From Paracoccus beibuensis (GTDB taxonomy: Bacteria > Pseudomonadota > Alphaproteobacteria > Rhodobacterales > Rhodobacteraceae), in NCBI RefSeq assembly GCF_026162625.1, contig NZ_JAOTBD010000011.1:30141-94140 (forward strand): a stretch of DNA of 64,000 nt, in the 5' to 3' direction. Position numbers and translations under genes: made by a program. Within the stretch, counting starts at the first letter, position 1, and each line of letters starts with the position of its first letter. The notes beneath the pieces were generated by a model. The model had not been told where the DNA came from. It saw only the letters and a list, made by a program, of their open reading frames with translations, and ran no database searches. Shown piece after piece: positions 47,251-57,700 of this stretch.

Positions 47251-48765
47251 TCAGCAGCCGGAAGCCCGGCCGGGAGTCATCCCCGGCCGGGGCTCGGTCC
47301 GCCGCAGCGAACCCGCGCCAAGCCGCGCGCGGATGGCGCGCGACAGCGCGTCGATGCCGACCGTGATCAGCCCGGTCGCGGCAAGGATGACGACTGCGCG
47401 GTCGATGCGCAGCGCGACGATGGCGTCGTCCAGGTAGAATCCCAGGGTCGCGATGCCCAGGATGCCCATGATCGCGGATTCGCGGATGATGATCTCCCAC
47501 CGGTAGAGACACAGGGCGACGAAGCTGCCGAACAGCCTCGGCACGATCTCCCACCCCCAGAGGGTCAGGCCCTTCGGCGCATCGGGTCGCAGCGTCAGGC
47601 CCTCGGCCTGCCGGCCCAGCAGGTGGCCGATGATCGCGCCGTTGTGCAGGCCGAGGGCCAGGATCGCGGGCAGCATCGACGGTCCCCAGACCTGCAGGAA
47701 CAGGTAGGCCAGCATGTATTCGGGAAACGACCGCAGCACGACCAGCAGCAGGTGCCCCGCCGCCGCGCCGATGCGGCCGGTCACGCGCGGCACGATCAGC
47801 GCCTGTCCGACGAAAGCCACCAGTCCCGCGACGATCAGCGCCAGCTGCGCCACGACCAGCGTCGCCGCCAGCCCCGGCAGGATCGCGCCCTGCAGCAGGT
47901 CCCACAGCCACGGTCCCAGTTCCCCCAAGTTCCCTTGGCGCAGCGGGGCCGGCACGATGTCCTCCGACAGGAACCGCCACAGCGCGCCGCTGCCCATCGG
48001 CGGCGCCGTCACCTGCGACAGCATCACCCCCGCCGCAACCAGCCAGGCCGGCAGCAGTCGCGGCCGCATCCAGACGCGGACGCTGGCGATCAGCGCGATA
48101 TAGATGGCCATGACGGCCCCCGCCGCGCCATATTCGCCCTGCTTGAAGAAGCTGTCCAACTGGAAGCCAAGCGTCGGAAGTCCGACGAATCCCAGCACCG
48201 CCGACGACCTCAGCCCGCATTCCAGGCGATAGAGCGCGTAGCTGACCATCTGCGGCCGCGCCAATGGCACCCGGGCCCACAGGAACCGCGTCAGCGGGTC
48301 GACCCTTGGCCCCAGCCAGTCGGCGGGACGGCGGTCGGCCTCGTCCAGGATCTCGGACAGGACTTTGGCAAAGATGCCGCAATACGGCAGAGCGATTGCC
48401 AGAAGCCCGGTCCAGACGCCGATCCCGAAGACCTGCATCAGCATCAGCGCCCAGAAGAGCTCGTGGACCGAGCGCAGCGCGATGGCAGGGATGCGAACCA
48501 CGCGCAGGCGATAGAAGGGCGCCAGGCACAGCCCCGCCAGCCCGCCGATGGCAACGCCCGCGATGGCGAAGGCGACGGTCAGGGCGACGGCGCGGGCGAT
48601 CTGCTCGATGGCATTGAATTCGGGCGACAGGAAGCCCCCCGCCATGCGGGACAGGGTTGCCCACGGATCATGTCCCGCCGTCGTCAGGTCCGCAAAGGGC
48701 AGGCAGAGCGCCGCGACAAACAGGAAGGCCGCGACGACGCCGGTCCGCGACAGCTCAACGCGCAT
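47251..48765 (-). CDS. phnE: Phosphonate-type ABC transporter permease, double-length (PhnE-PhnE fusion)
   Basis: A 504-aa permease, about twice the usual PhnE length of about 260. Each half has the PhnE features. The first half carries RSVHELFWALMLMQVFGIGV and RLECGLRSSAVLGFVGLPTL. The second repeats the plan with RSFPEYMLAYLFLQVWGPSM and YRWEIIIRESAIMGILGIAT, the latter being the EAA-like loop. It therefore probably supplies both permease halves in one chain. It overlaps phnC by 11 bases. The start is MRVELSRTG; the upstream frame is inside phnC. The substrate (phosphonate, phosphite or phosphate ester) is unknown. Confidence 0.88.
   Translation of the reverse strand: MRVELSRTGVVAAFLFVAALCLPFADLTTAGHDPWATLSRMAGGFLSPEFNAIEQIARAVALTVAFAIAGVAIGGLAGLCLAPFYRLRVVRIPAIALRSVHELFWALMLMQVFGIGVWTGLLAIALPYCGIFAKVLSEILDEADRRPADWLGPRVDPLTRFLWARVPLARPQMVSYALYRLECGLRSSAVLGFVGLPTLGFQLDSFFKQGEYGAAGAVMAIYIALIASVRVWMRPRLLPAWLVAAGVMLSQVTAPPMGSGALWRFLSEDIVPAPLRQGNLGELGPWLWDLLQGAILPGLAATLVVAQLALIVAGLVAFVGQALIVPRVTGRIGAAAGHLLLVVLRSFPEYMLAYLFLQVWGPSMLPAILALGLHNGAIIGHLLGRQAEGLTLRPDAPKGLTLWGWEIVPRLFGSFVALCLYRWEIIIRESAIMGILGIATLGFYLDDAIVALRIDRAVVILAATGLITVGIDALSRAIRARLGAGSLRRTEPRPGMTPGRASGC
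47265..47291. terminator. GC-rich hairpin at the luxI/phnE convergent junction
   Basis: Two copies of the self-palindrome CCCGGCCGGG (47265-47274 and 47282-47291) are separated by seven bases and can form a 10-bp stem. It lies just after luxI and inside the last codons of the convergent permease gene. There is no T-run, so intrinsic termination is unproven; it may slow or end transcription from either side. Confidence 0.45.
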
Positions 48766-49411
48766 AAAGCGCCTCGAGCCGCGCGGCGTCCAGGTCGGCC
48801 ACCGGCAGGTCGAAGAGTAACGCGCCTTGGCGCAGGCCGACCACCCGCGTCGCGAAGGCGCGCGCAATGCCCACATCATGCAGCGCCAGGACGGCACTCG
48901 GGAAGGCATCGCGGATCGTTGCCGCCAGCGCATCCGCCTGCCGGGGGTCGACCGCAGACAGCGGCTCGTCCCCCAGGATCAGGTCGCCGCCGCGATGCAG
49001 GGCGCGCGCCAGCGCGACGCGCTGCTTCTGGCCGCCGGACAGGCCCTCGACCGCGCGATCGGCCTCGGGGGCCAAGCCCACGCGCGACAGGTCCGACAGC
49101 GCGGCGTCACGGTCGGCCCGCGCGGGCCGGATCAGCGTCCGCAGGTTGCGCCACGCCCCGTGGTCGTCCAGCCGACCCATCAGGACGTTGCGCAGCGCCG
49201 ACAGCTGCGGCACCAGTGCCGCGTCCTGCGGGACCAGCGCCACGCGCAGATCCCGCACCGCCGCCGCATGAAGCGCCGCCAACAGCGTCGACTTGCCGGA
49301 CCCGCTGCGCCCCAGCAGCGCCACGCGTTCGCCGGGGGCGACGTTCAGCCGGACGTCGCGCAGGACCGGCGCGCCGCCATAGCCAAGATCGGCGCCGTGC
49401 AGCAACAGCAT
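48755..49411 (-). CDS. phnC: Phosphonate-type ABC transporter, ATP-binding protein
   Basis: ATPase of 218 aa for the PhnD/PhnE transporter. It has Walker A GRSGSGKSTLL, the Q loop ALVPQDAALVPQL followed by LRNVLMGRL, which is typical of PhnC, the signature LSGGQKQRVALARAL, Walker B LILGDEPLSAVD and the switch His in LALHDVGIA. The protein is shorter than usual PhnC (about 250-280 aa), with little after the switch region. Its start codon is four bases after the phnD stop. Confidence 0.88.
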   Translation of the reverse strand: MLLLHGADLGYGGAPVLRDVRLNVAPGERVALLGRSGSGKSTLLAALHAAAVRDLRVALVPQDAALVPQLSALRNVLMGRLDDHGAWRNLRTLIRPARADRDAALSDLSRVGLAPEADRAVEGLSGGQKQRVALARALHRGGDLILGDEPLSAVDPRQADALAATIRDAFPSAVLALHDVGIARAFATRVVGLRQGALLFDLPVADLDAARLEALYAR

Positions 49412-49414
49412 GAG

Positions 49415-50278
49415 TTACTCCAGCAGGTCCAGCTCTCGGCCGACTTCCTCAATTGCGACATAATCCTGATTATCAGCCGGGATGAACGCATTGCGCGGGA
49501 AGGCCGCCAGCAGCTCGGGATCGTCCATCCCGACCAGCGCCGCCTGGACCTTGTCGGCAAAACCCTCGCCCCAGCGCTCGTCCACGTCGCCGCGGATCGT
49601 CCAGTTGTAGTCGGGATAAGGCGGCGTCTGCCAGATGATCTTGGCGGTCTCGACCTCTGGCGCGCCGTCGGCGACGGCCTGGTCATAGACCGCAAAGTTC
49701 AGCGCGCCGACCTGCCAGGCGCCCGACGCGACCAGCCGGAGCGTCTGGCTGTGATCGCCCGAGAATCCGACGCGGCCGAAGAACTCGTCCGGCGCCTCGC
49801 CGGTGTTCTGGCGGATCGCGTATTCCGGCATCAGCCGGCCCGAGGTGGAGGTCTTGGCCCCGAAGGTGAAGGACATGCCGCGGGCTTCCTCGGGAAACTT
49901 CTCGGATCGCGTGAGGCCGGTGTCTTCATGGGCGATGAAATAGCTGACGAACTTGGTATCCTCGTCACCTTGCGCGATGGCGCGGGCGCCCGGAACCAAT
50001 AGCCGAGCCTGGACACCCGACAGTCCGCCGAACCAGGCCAGCTGGACCTGGTCGTTGCGGAAGGCCGTGACGGCGGCGGGATAGGACTTGACCGCCACGA
50101 ATTCGACCGGGACGTCCAGCTCCTCGGACAGGTACTCGGCCACGGCACCGAAGCGTTCGGCCAGCCGGGTCTCGTCCTCGTCGGGAATGGCCGAGAAATA
50201 GAGCGTGTCCTGGGCGGCGGCCGCGCCCGACAGGGTCAGGCAGGCCGCAAGCAGCGGGGCAAAAAGACGCGGGGTCAT
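49415..50278 (-). CDS. phnD: Phosphonate-type ABC transporter, periplasmic binding protein
   Basis: Binding protein of 287 aa. It has a signal peptide MTPRLFAPLLAACLTLSG with an Ala-rich cleavage site about residue 22, then LYFSAIPDEDETRLAERFGA, and the PhnD motifs VQLAWFGGLSGVQA and FGAKTSTSGRLMPEY that hold the phosphorus-oxyanion ligands. It is the first gene of a phnD-phnC-phnE operon. No C-P lyase, phosphonatase or phosphite dehydrogenase gene is in the window. The upstream frame extension is Arg/Pro-rich, so the signal-peptide Met is preferred. Confidence 0.88.
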   Translation of the reverse strand: MTPRLFAPLLAACLTLSGAAAAQDTLYFSAIPDEDETRLAERFGAVAEYLSEELDVPVEFVAVKSYPAAVTAFRNDQVQLAWFGGLSGVQARLLVPGARAIAQGDEDTKFVSYFIAHEDTGLTRSEKFPEEARGMSFTFGAKTSTSGRLMPEYAIRQNTGEAPDEFFGRVGFSGDHSQTLRLVASGAWQVGALNFAVYDQAVADGAPEVETAKIIWQTPPYPDYNWTIRGDVDERWGEGFADKVQAALVGMDDPELLAAFPRNAFIPADNQDYVAIEEVGRELDLLE

Positions 50279-50469
50279 CAGGGGCACCTTGGTTAATCGT
50301 GGTCGGACTTGGGCGAAACGGCGGGCCGGGCCTCGCACCGTGATCAAGCCCCCGACATGCGGCGCGCCCTCCGGCCCGAGCGCACCCGGCGCACCGGCTT
50401 GCGCGGCCCTTCTAGCGCGGGCCCTGCCCCTGGCGCAAGCCGCCGGATCTTGACTTGGCTCGTGCGCCG

Positions 50470-51455
50470 GACGTTTCGACAAGTCCAGCTGGGACTACCA
50501 GATCGGCGGCGACGGCTATGCGCTGACCGACCCGACGCTGCAGGACCCCGTTGCGTCCGGCAGTTGCTGCGCCAGCATATCGATGTCTACACGCCCGAAT
50601 TCGTCGAGAAACGTCACCGGCACCTCGCGCGACAAGTTCCTGACCATCTGCGAGATGATCGGCGAATGCAGCGCGCCGGACAAGGTGATGACATCGATGT
50701 ACGCGCTTGGCTGGCCCCAGCATTCCAGGCGTGCCCAGAACATCCGCGGCATGGCGATGCTGCAGCTGATCCCGGGCAAGTTCGAGATGCCCGGCGGCGG
50801 GATGAACGCGTTGCGCGGCCACTCCAACATTCAGGGCCTGACCGATGTGGGACTGATGTCGAACCTGATCCCGAATACCTGAACATCCCGACGGAGAAGG
50901 AGTCGACTGGCAGACCTACCTGTCGATGCGGACCTTCACGCCGCTGTGGCCGGGCCAGACCAGCTATCGGCAGAGCTATCCCAAGTTCATGGTTAGCTTC
51001 ATGAAGGCCATGGGGGGCGACGCCGCCACGGTCGGGAACAACTGCGCCTATGATTGCCTGCCCAACCTGGATGTCCCCGCCTATGACACCCTGCGCATGT
51101 TCGAGCTGATGGACCACGGCCGGGTGAACCTCTACTTCTTCCAGGGCTTCAATCAGATGCTGTCGACTGCCAACCGGGAAAGGATCACGCGGTCACTGTC
51201 CAAGCTGAAGATGCTGGGGGTGATGGACCCGCTGTCCTCTGAAGCCTCGCACGTCTGGCAGAATAACGGCATCCACGATGACGTGGATCCGTCGGCCATC
51301 CAGACCGAGGTGCTGGAGTTGCCAACGACCTGCTTCGCCGAGGAAGAGGGCGCCCTGGTCAGGTCGGGCCATTGGCTGCAATGGCACTGGCCGGGCGCGT
51401 CGCCGCCGGGCGAGGCCAAGCACGACACCCGGATCATGGCGCAGATATTCCTGCG
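50470..51455 (+). pseudogene. fdnG: Formate dehydrogenase-N alpha subunit, internal fragment
   Basis: The remnant of a selenocysteine formate dehydrogenase catalytic subunit. It begins inside the gene with FDKSSWDYQIGGDGYAL and continues with RQLLRQHIDVYTPEFVE (another frame), DKFLTICEMIGECSAPDKVM and MNALRGHSNIQGLTDVGLMS. After a frameshift near 50880 it goes on with KFMVSFMKAMGGDAA, ALVRSGHWLQWHWPGASPPG and IMAQIFLR. The N-terminal third, including the twin-Arg signal, 4Fe-4S ligands and the UGA selenocysteine codon, is missing, as is the C-terminus. At about 51455 the frame runs straight into a selA fragment. Confidence 0.88.
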
Positions 51456-52269
51456 GATGCCAGACATCATGGTCCGCACAGGAACGAAGCTGGTCGAGGT
51501 GGAGACGAAGAATCGCACCCACCTGCGCGATTTACCAGGATGCGCTGTTGGACCGGACGGGCCTGATCCTCAAGGTCCACCAGGTCGAACTACCGGATCG
51601 ATGGCTCCTCGGCCCAGCCCCGCAACTGTCCCCGGCGGCGCCTGACGCGGGCGTCGTGCCGCTGAACAACCTCGGTGTTGGGACGGTGGTCGATCTGTCA
51701 CGCTGGGGCCTGCGCCGCGAGCCCACCGTGGCAGAGGGCGGTGACCTTGCCACCTTTTCGGGCGACAAGCTGCTGGGCGGGCCCCAGGCGGGATTCATCG
51801 TTGGCCACCGCGACCTGATTGCTCAGATCAACAGGAACCCGCTGAAGCAAGCCCTGCGGCTGGACAAGATCCGCATCGCGGCGCTGCAGGCGACGCTGCG
51901 GCTCTGTCGCGATCCGGACCGGCTGGCGAACCGGCTGGCCGTGCTGCAGATGCTGGCACGGCCGCAGCCGGACATAGCGGCGCAGGCCAAGCGCCGAAGG
52001 TCGCCGCGTTTGCGCCCGTCGGCGCAAGGCGCAACCTTGCGACTGCGCCAGCCAGCCGGTCGGGCGCGCTGCCGACGGCCACGATCCCGTCGGCCGGGTT
52101 GCGGCTGACGGGACGGAGCGGCGATGCACCCGACCGGCTGGCGGCCCTGCTGTGCGCCCTGCCCCGTCCCGTGGGCGGCCAAATCCGTGATGGCGCGCTG
52201 ATCCTGGACCTGCGCTGCCTTCACGCCGACGCCGACGCCGACCTGCCGGGGGCGCTGGCGGACCTTTGA
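51456..52269 (+). pseudogene. selA: Selenocysteine synthase, 3' fragment
   Basis: Starts abruptly at RMPDIMVRTGTKLVEV, corresponding to the middle of SelA (about residue 175 of 460 in the E. coli protein), fused in frame to fdnG. After THLRD a frameshift leads to [35 protein letters not shown] and the PLP-Lys motif [19 protein letters not shown], then [20 protein letters not shown]. Another frame holds the C-terminal [15 protein letters not shown] block. The N-terminal 40% is deleted. Its stop touches the selB start (TTGA). Confidence 0.88.
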
Positions 52270-54145
52270 TCGTCGGAACGGCGGGAAATCTCGACCATGG
52301 CAAGACCGCCCTGATGAAGGCCCTGACCGGCACCGATGCCGACCATCTGGCCGAGGAAAAGCCGCGCGGCATCACGATCGACCTTGGCTTCGCCTATGCT
52401 GATCTGGAAGGTGGCGTCGTCACCGGCTTTGTGGACGTTCCGGGACACGAGCGGCTGATCCACACCACGCTGGCCGGCGCAGCGGGCACCGACCTGGCCC
52501 TGCTGGTGGTGGCTTGCGACGACGGCGTGATGCCGCAAACGGCCGAGCATCTGGCGATCCTGAACCTGCTGGGCCTGTCCCGCAGGCTGGCTGCCTTGAT
52601 CAAGGCGGTCCTTGCGGATGATCGCCGGCGGCAGGAGGTGACCGGCCAGATCAGCGCACTGCTGCGCGACAGTTGCCTTGCGGCAGCGCCGATCAGTCCT
52701 ATCTCGACCGTGACCGGAGAGGGGCTGGACACGCTCCGCGCGGCCGTTGTGGAAGCCGAGCGCCTCGCTGAGGCCCGCGCGGCCGAGGGTCCGTTCCAGT
52801 CAACCGCAGCTTCACGCTGCAAGGGGCGGGCACGGTGGTGCCCGGCACCGTTCTCTCGGGCCGCGTGGCCTTTGACGAACAAACCACCGTCCCGCCTAGC
52901 CGCCCGCGTTCGCGGCATCCATGCCCAGAATCGCGCGGCGACCGAGGTGTTGGCGGGCCAGCGCTGCGCCCTGAACCTTGCCGGAGAGGCAATCGCAAAG
53001 GACGCCGTTCGCCGGGGCGACGTGGTTCTGTCGCCCGCGCTCCACGCGCTGACCGACAGGATCGACACGACGCTGATCGTTCTGGGGACCGAGCCGAAGC
53101 CCATTGGCACCTCGTTTCCGGCCCGCCTGCACAGTCACGCGACCGAGGTCGGGGCGCGCATCGTTCCACTGGCCGACCCCATCGCGCCCAGAAAGGCGGG
53201 GCCGGTGCAGATCGTCGCGGATCGGCCGGTCGCGGCAGCAATCGACGACGGTTTCATCCTGCGCAACATGTCGGCCAGCCGGACCATCGGCGGCGGGGCC
53301 TTCCTGAACCTGTGTCCCGCGGCGCACACGCGGCGCACGTCCGAACGGCTGGCCTTGATCGGCGCCGGATCCCGCCGAAGCTCTGGCGGGAATGCTGCTG
53401 ATCGCGCCCGTGGACCTGCAGCGTCACCTGCGACCGTGGCCTGACCCCCGAGCCAGGCGCAGGCCGCGCTGGATCGGGCGGGCGGGACTGCTGTCGGTGG
53501 GCTGGACCTCTCGGTGGACGATCTGCAGGCGTTGATCGCGGCCTGCAGGGCCAGTTGGCGCAGTGCCACGCAGATAACCCGGACCCGCCGGGTTTGGGCC
53601 GCCAGCGCCTGCGCCTGTCGTTGTTGCCGCGCCTCTCCAAGGACGCGCATCCGGCTTTCCTGCGACGGGCCGCCGACGCGGGAGAGATCGTGATGGACAG
53701 CGCCCTCCTGCGCCTGCCCGGCCACGAGGTCCGCCTGACACCAGATGACGAGGCGCTGTGGGACCGGATCCACCCGGCCCTTCTGGGCGAGATGTGCTTT
53801 CGCCCGCCCCGCGTCCGCCACTTTGCCGCCGAGCACGGCATCGACGAACGCAAGGTCCGCCGTGTCCTGAAGCTGACGCAGAGGCTGGGGCGGACGGACC
53901 AGATCGCGCAGGACCAATTCTTCGCGCGCGAGGTGACGGCGCGGATGGTCGCGATCCTGCGCGACGTCGCCGCAGAGTCCTCCGATGGCTGGTTCACCGC
54001 CGCCGCCTTCCGCGACCGCGTCCAGGACGGCCGCAAGGTCGCCGTCGAGATCTCGGACGTCTTCGACCGCCACGGCGTTACCCTGCGACGCGGCGACCTG
54101 CGGCGGCTGACCCGCACCGGCTGGATCTTTTCGGCTAGAGCGTGA
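52266..54145 (+). pseudogene. selB: Selenocysteine-specific elongation factor, frameshifted
   Basis: GTPase-translation factor that delivers Sec-tRNA to UGA codons. The start (TTG) gives [20 protein letters not shown], the G1 loop with Asn in place of the usual His, then [14 protein letters not shown] and [19 protein letters not shown]. Around 52797-52895 the frame slips out and back ([13 protein letters not shown] is in another frame). It is lost again near 53370, and the winged-helix C-terminus (RLSLLPRLSKDAHPAFLRRA, ALLGEMCFRPPRVRHFAAEH) is in a third frame. No full-length product is possible. It overlaps the end of putR by 11 bases. Confidence 0.88.
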
Positions 54146-54617
54146 GGCCGCCCTGCTCGATCACCGCCTCCATCGCGACATAGCTGGAGGTGGCGTTCAC
54201 ATGCGGCAGAGACGAGATCTTCTCGGCCATGATGCGGCGATAGTCGGTCATGTCGCGAGAGCGGACCTTCAGAAGATAGTCGAAGCCGCCGGCGATCATG
54301 TAGCATTCCTCGACCTCGGGGATGAGGCGGACGGCGGCGTTGAACGCCTCGAGCGCCTTCTGGCGCGTGTCCGTCATCCGTACCTCCACATAGGTGACAT
54401 GGGTCAGGCCAAGCCGCACCGGCGACAGGGTCGCGCGATAGCCGGTGATCAGCCCCGCATCCTCCAGCTGCCTGATCCGCAGCGCCACGGGCGTCTTGGA
54501 CAGGCCTACCTTGCGCGCAAGCTCGGTCACCGGGATGCGGGCGTTGGCGGTCAGTTCGGCCAGGATGCGCCGGTTGGTCGGGTCCAGAAGTTCGTTCACC
54601 GCATTTTCGTCCGTCAA
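54135..54617 (-). CDS. putR: Lrp/AsnC-family regulator of proline utilisation
   Basis: A 160-aa Lrp-type regulator. The N-terminal HTH is LDPTNRRILAELTANARIPV followed by LARKVGLSKTPVALRIRQLE. The C-terminal RAM domain has TYVEVRMTDTRQKALEAFNA and ECYMIAGGFDYLLKVRSRDM, with the conserved Gly-Phe-Asp-Tyr ligand loop. It is divergent from putA with under 100 bases between, the usual place for PutR, which activates putA in response to proline. No ATG is available: TTG at 54617 or GTG at 54599 are the candidate starts, neither with a strong ribosome-binding site. Confidence 0.85.
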   Translation of the reverse strand: MTDENAVNELLDPTNRRILAELTANARIPVTELARKVGLSKTPVALRIRQLEDAGLITGYRATLSPVRLGLTHVTYVEVRMTDTRQKALEAFNAAVRLIPEVEECYMIAGGFDYLLKVRSRDMTDYRRIMAEKISSLPHVNATSSYVAMEAVIEQGGLTL

Positions 54618-54711
54618 AATGGTCTGTTCGGCTGTAGTTTGCCCCGAAGATGGGCACAACGTCCAGATGCGACGCTGTATCTTGCGGCGAACATCCAAAG
54701 GGGACCGCCGA

Positions 54712-57700
54712 ATGTACGATCTCGACCCGACCGATCTAGGACTGGACGCCAAGTTCCAGCCAGAAGGCCCCCTGCTGGATCGCCTGATCCGCGAGGCTGC
54801 CCTGTCCGACCAGACGCGCGCCCGCATCAGCGCCCGTGCAGCCACGCTGATCCGGCGCATCCGTGCCGAATCGAAGCCCACCATGATGGAGCTGATGTTG
54901 GCGGAATACGGCCTTTCGACGCGCGAGGGCGTGGCCCTGATGTGCCTGGCCGAGGCGATGCTGCGCGTGCCCGACCGCGCCACGATGGATGCCCTGATCG
55001 AGGACAAGATCGCGCCGTCCGATTGGGGCAAGCACCTGGGCGAAAGCTCCTCCAGCATGGTCAACGCCTCGACCTGGGCGCTGATGCTGACGGGCCGCGT
55101 TCTGGAGGATGCGCAACCGGGCCTTGCCGGCACCCTGCGCGGCGCGATTCGCCGCCTTGGGGAACCCGTGATCCGCACGGCCGTCACCCGCGCCATGCGC
55201 GAGATGGGCCGTCAGTTCGTCCTGGGCCAGACCATCGAAGCCGCGCTGGAGCGGGCCAAGGGGCAGGAAGCCAAGGGCTATTCCTACAGCTACGACATGC
55301 TGGGCGAGGCGGCGATGACCGCCCGCGATGCTGGCCGCTATGCCGCCGAATACCGCAAGGCCATCGCCGCCATCGCCGGGTCCTGCACGAAGGGCTCGGT
55401 CCGCAAGAACCCCGGCATCTCGATCAAGCTCTCGGCGCTGCATCCGCGCTACGAGGTCGCGAACGAGGCCCGCGTCATGGCCGAACTGGTGCCGGTGGTG
55501 CTGGAACTGGCGCAGCAGGCGCGCGCCGCCAACATGGGCCTGAACATCGACGCCGAGGAGCAGGACCGCCTGGCCCTGTCGCTGAAGGTGATCGAGGCCG
55601 TGCTGTCCGGCCCGTCGCTGGCCGGCTGGGACGGCTTCGGCGTCGTGGTGCAGGCCTATGGCAAGCGCGCCGGTGCGGCCATTGACCGCCTTCATGCGCT
55701 GGCCACGCGGCTGGACCGCCGCATCATGGTGCGCCTGGTCAAGGGCGCCTATTGGGACACAGAGATGAAGCGCGCCCAGGTCGAAGGCCTGCCGGGCTTC
55801 CCGCTCTATACCTCGAAGACGGCGACGGATGTCAGCTACCTGTCGCTGGCGACCAGGCTGTTGCGCATGTCGGACCGGATCTATCCGCAGTTCGCCACGC
55901 ACAACGCACATTCGGTGGCTGCGGTGCTGGAACTGGCCGGCAACCTGGGCGCCGCCGAGGGCACGTTCGAGTTCCAGCGCCTGCACGGCATGGGCGAGCG
56001 TCTGCATGACATCGTCCTGCGCGACCACGGCACTGCCTGCCGCATCTATGCCCCGGTCGGCGCGCACCGGGACCTGCTGGCCTACCTGGTCCGCCGCCTG
56101 CTGGAAAACGGCGCGAACTCCAGCTTCGTGAACCAGATCGTCGACGACGCCGTCTCGCCCGAGGAGATCGCCCGCGATCCGTTCGATGCCCTTGCCACTG
56201 CGCGGGTGCCCGAGGCGCTGCTGGCGCCCGACGCCATCTATGGCGACGGCCGCGTTAACGCCCGTGGCTTCGACCAGACGGCCGAGGATGAGCTGGCCCG
56301 CATCTTCGCCGCCCGCGACGTTGCCATTGCGAATGCCGGTCCAGCCACAACAGCCGAGGCGACCGGAGCCGCCGTCCCGGTCCTGAACCCCGCCACGGGC
56401 GATGTGCTGGCCCAGATTACCGAAGCCGACGAGGGGACCGTCGCCCGCGCGATCGACGCCGCTTGCACCTGGGACGCGCCCGCCGCCACCCGCGCTGGCG
56501 TTTTGCGCCGCGCTGCCGACCTCTACGAGGCCGAGTTCGGTCCTATCTTCGGCCTCGTGGCGCGCGAAGCCGGCAAGACGCTGAACGACGCCGTGGCCGA
56601 GTTGCGCGAGGCCGTCGACTTTCTGCGCTATTACGCGCAGCAGGGCGAAAGTCGGAGCGAGGCTCCGCGCGGCATCATCGCCGCGATCAGCCCCTGGAAC
56701 TTCCCGCTGGCGATCTTCACCGGCCAGATCGCGGCCGCGCTCATGGCGGGGAACGGCGTCCTGGCCAAGCCGGCCGAACAAACGCCGCTGATCGCCGCGC
56801 TGGCCGTGCGTCTGCTGCACCAGGCGGGCGTGCCGGCGACAGCGCTGCAGCTGCTGCCGGGCGACGGGGCGACCGTCGGTGCGGCGCTGACCCGCGCTGT
56901 GCGCATCGACGGCGTGGTCTTCACCGGCGGCACGGACACGGCGCGGCTGATTGCCACCAGCATGGCCAAGCACATGCGCCCCGGCACGCCGCTGGTCGCC
57001 GAAACCGGCGGCCTGAACGCGATGATCGTGGACAGCACCGCCCTGCCCGAACAGGCGGTGCGCGACATCGTCGCCTCCAGCTTCCGGTCGGCGGGTCAGC
57101 GCTGCTCGGCGCTGCGCTGCCTCTATGTGCAGGAAGACGTCGCGCCGCACGTGATCCGCATGATCCAAGGCGCGATGGACGAACTGACCGTCGGCGACCC
57201 CTGGAACCTGGCGACCGACGTCGGCCCTGTCATCGACGCCGAGGCGCAGTCCGGCATCATGGCCTATCTGGCAGACGGCAAACGCCGCATCCTGCACCAG
57301 GTGCCTGTGCCGTCGCAGGGCCGTTTCGTCCCGCCGACCCTGATGAAGGTGTCCGGCATCGAGGAGATGGACCAAGAGGTTTTCGGCCCCGTCCTGCATG
57401 TCGCCACCTACAAGTCGCGCGACCTGGACAAGGTCGTGGCGGCGATCAACGGCCGGGGCTATGGCCTGACCTTCGGCCTGCACACCCGGATCGACAGCCG
57501 CGTGCAGGAGGTGACCGAGGCGATCAACGTCGGCAACATCTATGTCAACCGCAACCAGGTCGGCGCGACCGTGGGCAGCCAGCCCTTCGGTGGCGAGGGC
57601 CTGTCGGGCACCGGCCCCAAGGCGGGCGGTCCGCTTTACCTGCCGCGCTTCTTCGCACCCGCCACGCCCAAGGCCGGCGCGCCCTGGCGAACGGCCGACA

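Noticed and set aside
52266..54145. A selC tRNA-Sec gene near selA/selB.
   Set aside because: I looked around the selA/selB remnants for a long-variable-arm tRNA with a UCA anticodon and a GGTTCGA-type arm and saw none.
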